Origin: Sepiola atlantica
Lineage: Eukaryota; Mollusca; Cephalopoda; Sepiida; Sepiolidae
Assembly: GCA_963556195.1 (NCBI GenBank)
Contig: OY744533.1
Location: 44,411,413-44,475,412 of the forward strand
Reading direction: 5' to 3'
DNA length: 64,000 nucleotides
The notes under the pieces are model-generated. The model was not told where the DNA came from, did no database searches, and saw nothing but the letters and a program-made list of their open reading frames with translations. Each line of letters begins with the position of its first letter. Positions within the stretch are counted from its first letter, which is position 1. Below, in pieces: positions 61,199-64,000 of the stretch. Position numbers and translations under genes: made by a program.

Positions 61199-64000
61199 AT
61201 ATATTTAAGATAAAAAAATACAAAGCATCGTTTGTTTGAATTAGCTTTGATTATTCACAGACTGCAAATATGAATGTCTGTATTGAGGTTAGATGAATTT
61301 TGTCTACAGCTTATTGCTTTACTATTCTTTATTGTAACATTTCAATAAGTTTTATCACTTTGATATCTAAAGTCAAAATATTTTGCTGAGAAAGAATCAC
61401 TCTTTTTTTCTTGCTTTCCTTTAATTTTATGACTTGGTTTATGTCATGAATTAGATGAATCAAAAAAGAAAAGTTTGAATTTCATTATCAAACAATTCAG
61501 TAACTCATTTTTTTCTTCACATTTTTTGTAGATTTTGTTTAAGATATCAAACCTCATCATTATTTGTTATGCCTCTTTTAAAAAAAAATTTTTTTTTAGT
61601 CTTTGAAACCATTTTCTCACATCTACCTTTTAAAAAAAGTTTAATCATTGCACAAAACATATACAATATTAATGCACAGATCAAATTATGTTAAATTTAA
61701 TCTGACCTTTGGTGTGTTAGGGGGATTTAATTGAAAACAAACCCCTATAACAAGATCAAGGGAATTTTTTCTGTAGTAATAGTTCATGAGGAATCCAATG
61801 GTAATATTAATTTTGTATTGATGGTTTTACAATAATAGTGTGCGTCCATGCTGGACAGCTCTAAACAGCAAATATTTTTTAGTTTTGAAAATTATAGAAA
61901 TTAATAAATAAAAAAATTGGTAATAAAGGGGTTCAGGGCTGGTAGCAAGAGTACACAGAGGTTCCCATTCATTCTAGAGTAACACTGACAGTTCCAGCTA
62001 GTGCGTGTGTATTCTCTATTTATAATTTTGAGCCGTTTATCACACAGACTGTGACATTAAAATGCTAATTTAATTTACGAAATAGAAGAACTTCATTTTT
62101 CTAATATACTCAGCATATATATGCAATCGACGTAATCAGTCTAACTAATTTGCATATTTATTTGAAAAATGACATCTCATAAATTAACTATTCGTTATTT
62201 TTTTCTAATTCCATGACTGTTTTCATTCTATTAAGCAGAGTTCTATTCATGCATATTTTTTAATCATGAACAGAAAATTAACATTTTTAGTGAAAAGTCA
62301 GTCATTTTGTTCTTTTGTCAGATTGTAAATTAAAACCAACCAACACAGACACTCGCAAACCCTGTGGAAAAAGCAAACTAGTCAGTGAGTATACGCTCTC
62401 ACCCACCCCCTACCCCCCAAAAATAAAATTTATTTTATAATCTTGGATAAAAACTTAGCATTCTGAGTAAAAGAGTTTTTCCAGTCCTTTCCTGCGAATT
62501 TCCTTCTGAGGTTTACAATTCTTGGTTATCTCAGACAATGACTGTACATGGTTCCCACTAGTGTGTATGTATATATATATTCAACGATATAAAAAAAATT
62601 TTATACATATATTTTCAACGATATCTTATAGGATAGTATCCATGGATATCAAAAATTCCTAATACAAATATTATTCAAGACTGAACATATTTATTGTGAC
62701 AATATTTGTTGGGCCTAAGAGGGTTTAAAACTAAAAGTGCCCTACTCGTAAAATCAGGAAACGAAAAAAACTCTAAATATAAGAAAGATTTGCACTAAGC
62801 GAAAATTAAGAAAGTTGTTTCCTTATCTCATAATTTGGAAATACAGGATACTCTAATGTTCGAAGACATGAGAATTTACATTAATCAAATTTGTTGTTTG
62901 TACCGGGAGTTCGGGTGACCAGACAGCTCGGCTGGAGGAAGCAGATAACAAGACATCTATTTTTTGTAACTAAAAACAAGGCTGATATTCATTGCCGTGA
63001 ATTGAAATGAGTAACCATTAATTAGCTACTAAAAAGGGATTCCCCCATAAATAGAGAATTGCAAATGTTGCAAAATATTGTGGAATTGATGTGTTTTGAA
63101 ATGCATTAATTGAATATGAAGATAAACTTTGTGGGGAGAAGGAACCTCCCCCTATTGAAGTAAAAGCGAGAGATAGAAATAGAGATAGAAGAAGGAACTG
63201 AACATTTAGTGAAAACCAGTTGATCATTCAAGGAGTCAGGGAAGCAGTTCCTCGTAGATTAAAAGTTGCAAAAAATTACGGAATTAATGCAGTGATTTAA
63301 TTCTATGGGAAGATGTCCCTAAACATTCAATTCTCAATATTAGCGAAGCGCAATGGTTTTCGAAGATTCCATTTTGCTTGTCATCGAAATCCACGCTAGA
63401 CTTGCATTGAAATTGTCAGATCAAACGCACCACCAGAACTTGTCCGAAAACACAGTTAGAAGTGATGAACCAATATATAGCCTGTATCCAAACGTGTTTT
63501 ACCAAATAATTACTTTTCTACAGAATGTAACTGTCGGATTTGTTAATTTTTTTTTCTGTGATTTCGCTTGAAATGACCTTTTGCTCCTCAGTGGTATCAA
63601 CTTTGCTGACCAGCGCTGAACAATTGCCCTCTTGATCTTCAGTCGCAATGTAAGAGGAGTGGTAGTTGACGGACTAGGAGCTTTCGACATCTCCAGGTCT
63701 TCAAGTGACTAACAGAGAATCACGAGCGGACAACTTTGATGACGTCACTGGAGGACACAGGTACATATTTGCATATTTTCTTAATATGTTCAACTAAGAA
63801 TTTCATTTCCCTTAAGCTCAAGCTTTTCAAAAAGGATTTTCTTCTCATCAGAAAGGGTACGGCATCCTTTGAAAAGATGCTTCAAAAATATTTTTTTTAA
63901 TTTTAAAAAGTTTTAAACAGTTTTAAGAAAGATTGAAAAAGTCCTTTTCAATGATTTTTTAAGAGTTATTTTTCCATACAATAGGAAAACTTTCAGTCTT
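61084..64000. other. No gene recognised
   Basis: AT-rich DNA. GC-richer patches lie at 62900-63260 and 63560-63760. The second has an antisense frame (63499-63690, beginning MSKAPSPSTTTPLTLRL) and could be an old mobile-element remnant, but no family was recognised. A (TA)n run lies at 61163-61188. Confidence 0.45.

Noticed and set aside
63353..63690. Possible genes near the right edge (72 codons plus, 63 codons minus)
   Set aside because: No domain, no splice or promoter context and no resemblance to a known family; perhaps an old mobile element.

Overview
The window looks like a piece of an AT-rich, intron- and repeat-rich animal genome. Several signs point to a mollusc, probably a cephalopod. 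RTE-type LINE tails carry the 'taacgtccgttttacatgc' type signature around 16240 (minus copy) and 5190-5260 (plus copy), and short 'aagggagataatt' words occur near 44507 and 46415. Jockey/CR1-like LINE ends, mariner relics and long (TA)n runs are also present. The organism call is inference; no single-species marker was found.

Region 1-2207 holds the 3' half of a decayed Ty3/gypsy LTR retrotransposon: end of reverse transcriptase, RNase H, integrase, polypurine tract and a probable 3' LTR. It lies in an intron or just upstream of the first visible host exon.

Region 2299-37410 carries one host gene on the plus strand. Sixteen exons join in frame into about 1,272 codons plus a stop. The product is a LEDGF/HRP2-family chromatin protein (PSIP1/HDGFL2-like). 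The N-terminal PWWP exons lie before the window. Present are a basic NLS-like exon, an acidic EP-repeat exon, an AT-hook exon, long charged segments, a helical integrase-binding-domain (IBD) bundle over exons 25908-29148, a single 1.5-kb Ser/Thr/Gln/Pro-rich exon and an acidic C-terminal exon. The introns hold antisense LINE fragments, RTE tails, a mariner relic, a tRNA-like SINE, foldback elements, a nearly perfect 23-bp satellite of 19 units and a composite repeat at 9.9-12.4 kb. A long 3' UTR probably follows 37410; candidate AATAAA signals are at 39831 and 41555.

Region 41.6-64 kb shows no convincing host gene and is a bed of mobile elements. It holds a second mariner relic (minus strand), a U2 snRNA-derived fragment beside clusters of U2-like short repeats, inverted copies of a hairpin-bearing repeat, and a nearly intact but inactivated Tc1-like DD34E transposon with IR/DR ends. 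It also holds a piggyBac-like MITE with TTAA duplications and several large palindromes.

The most striking find is a pair of hammerhead ribozyme motifs (type I layout) at 59301-59351 and 59640-59690. They are 339 bases apart, in direct orientation, and the second lies just downstream of a tRNA-like A-box/B-box head. This suggests a ribozyme-carrying SINE, retrozyme or Penelope-related element.
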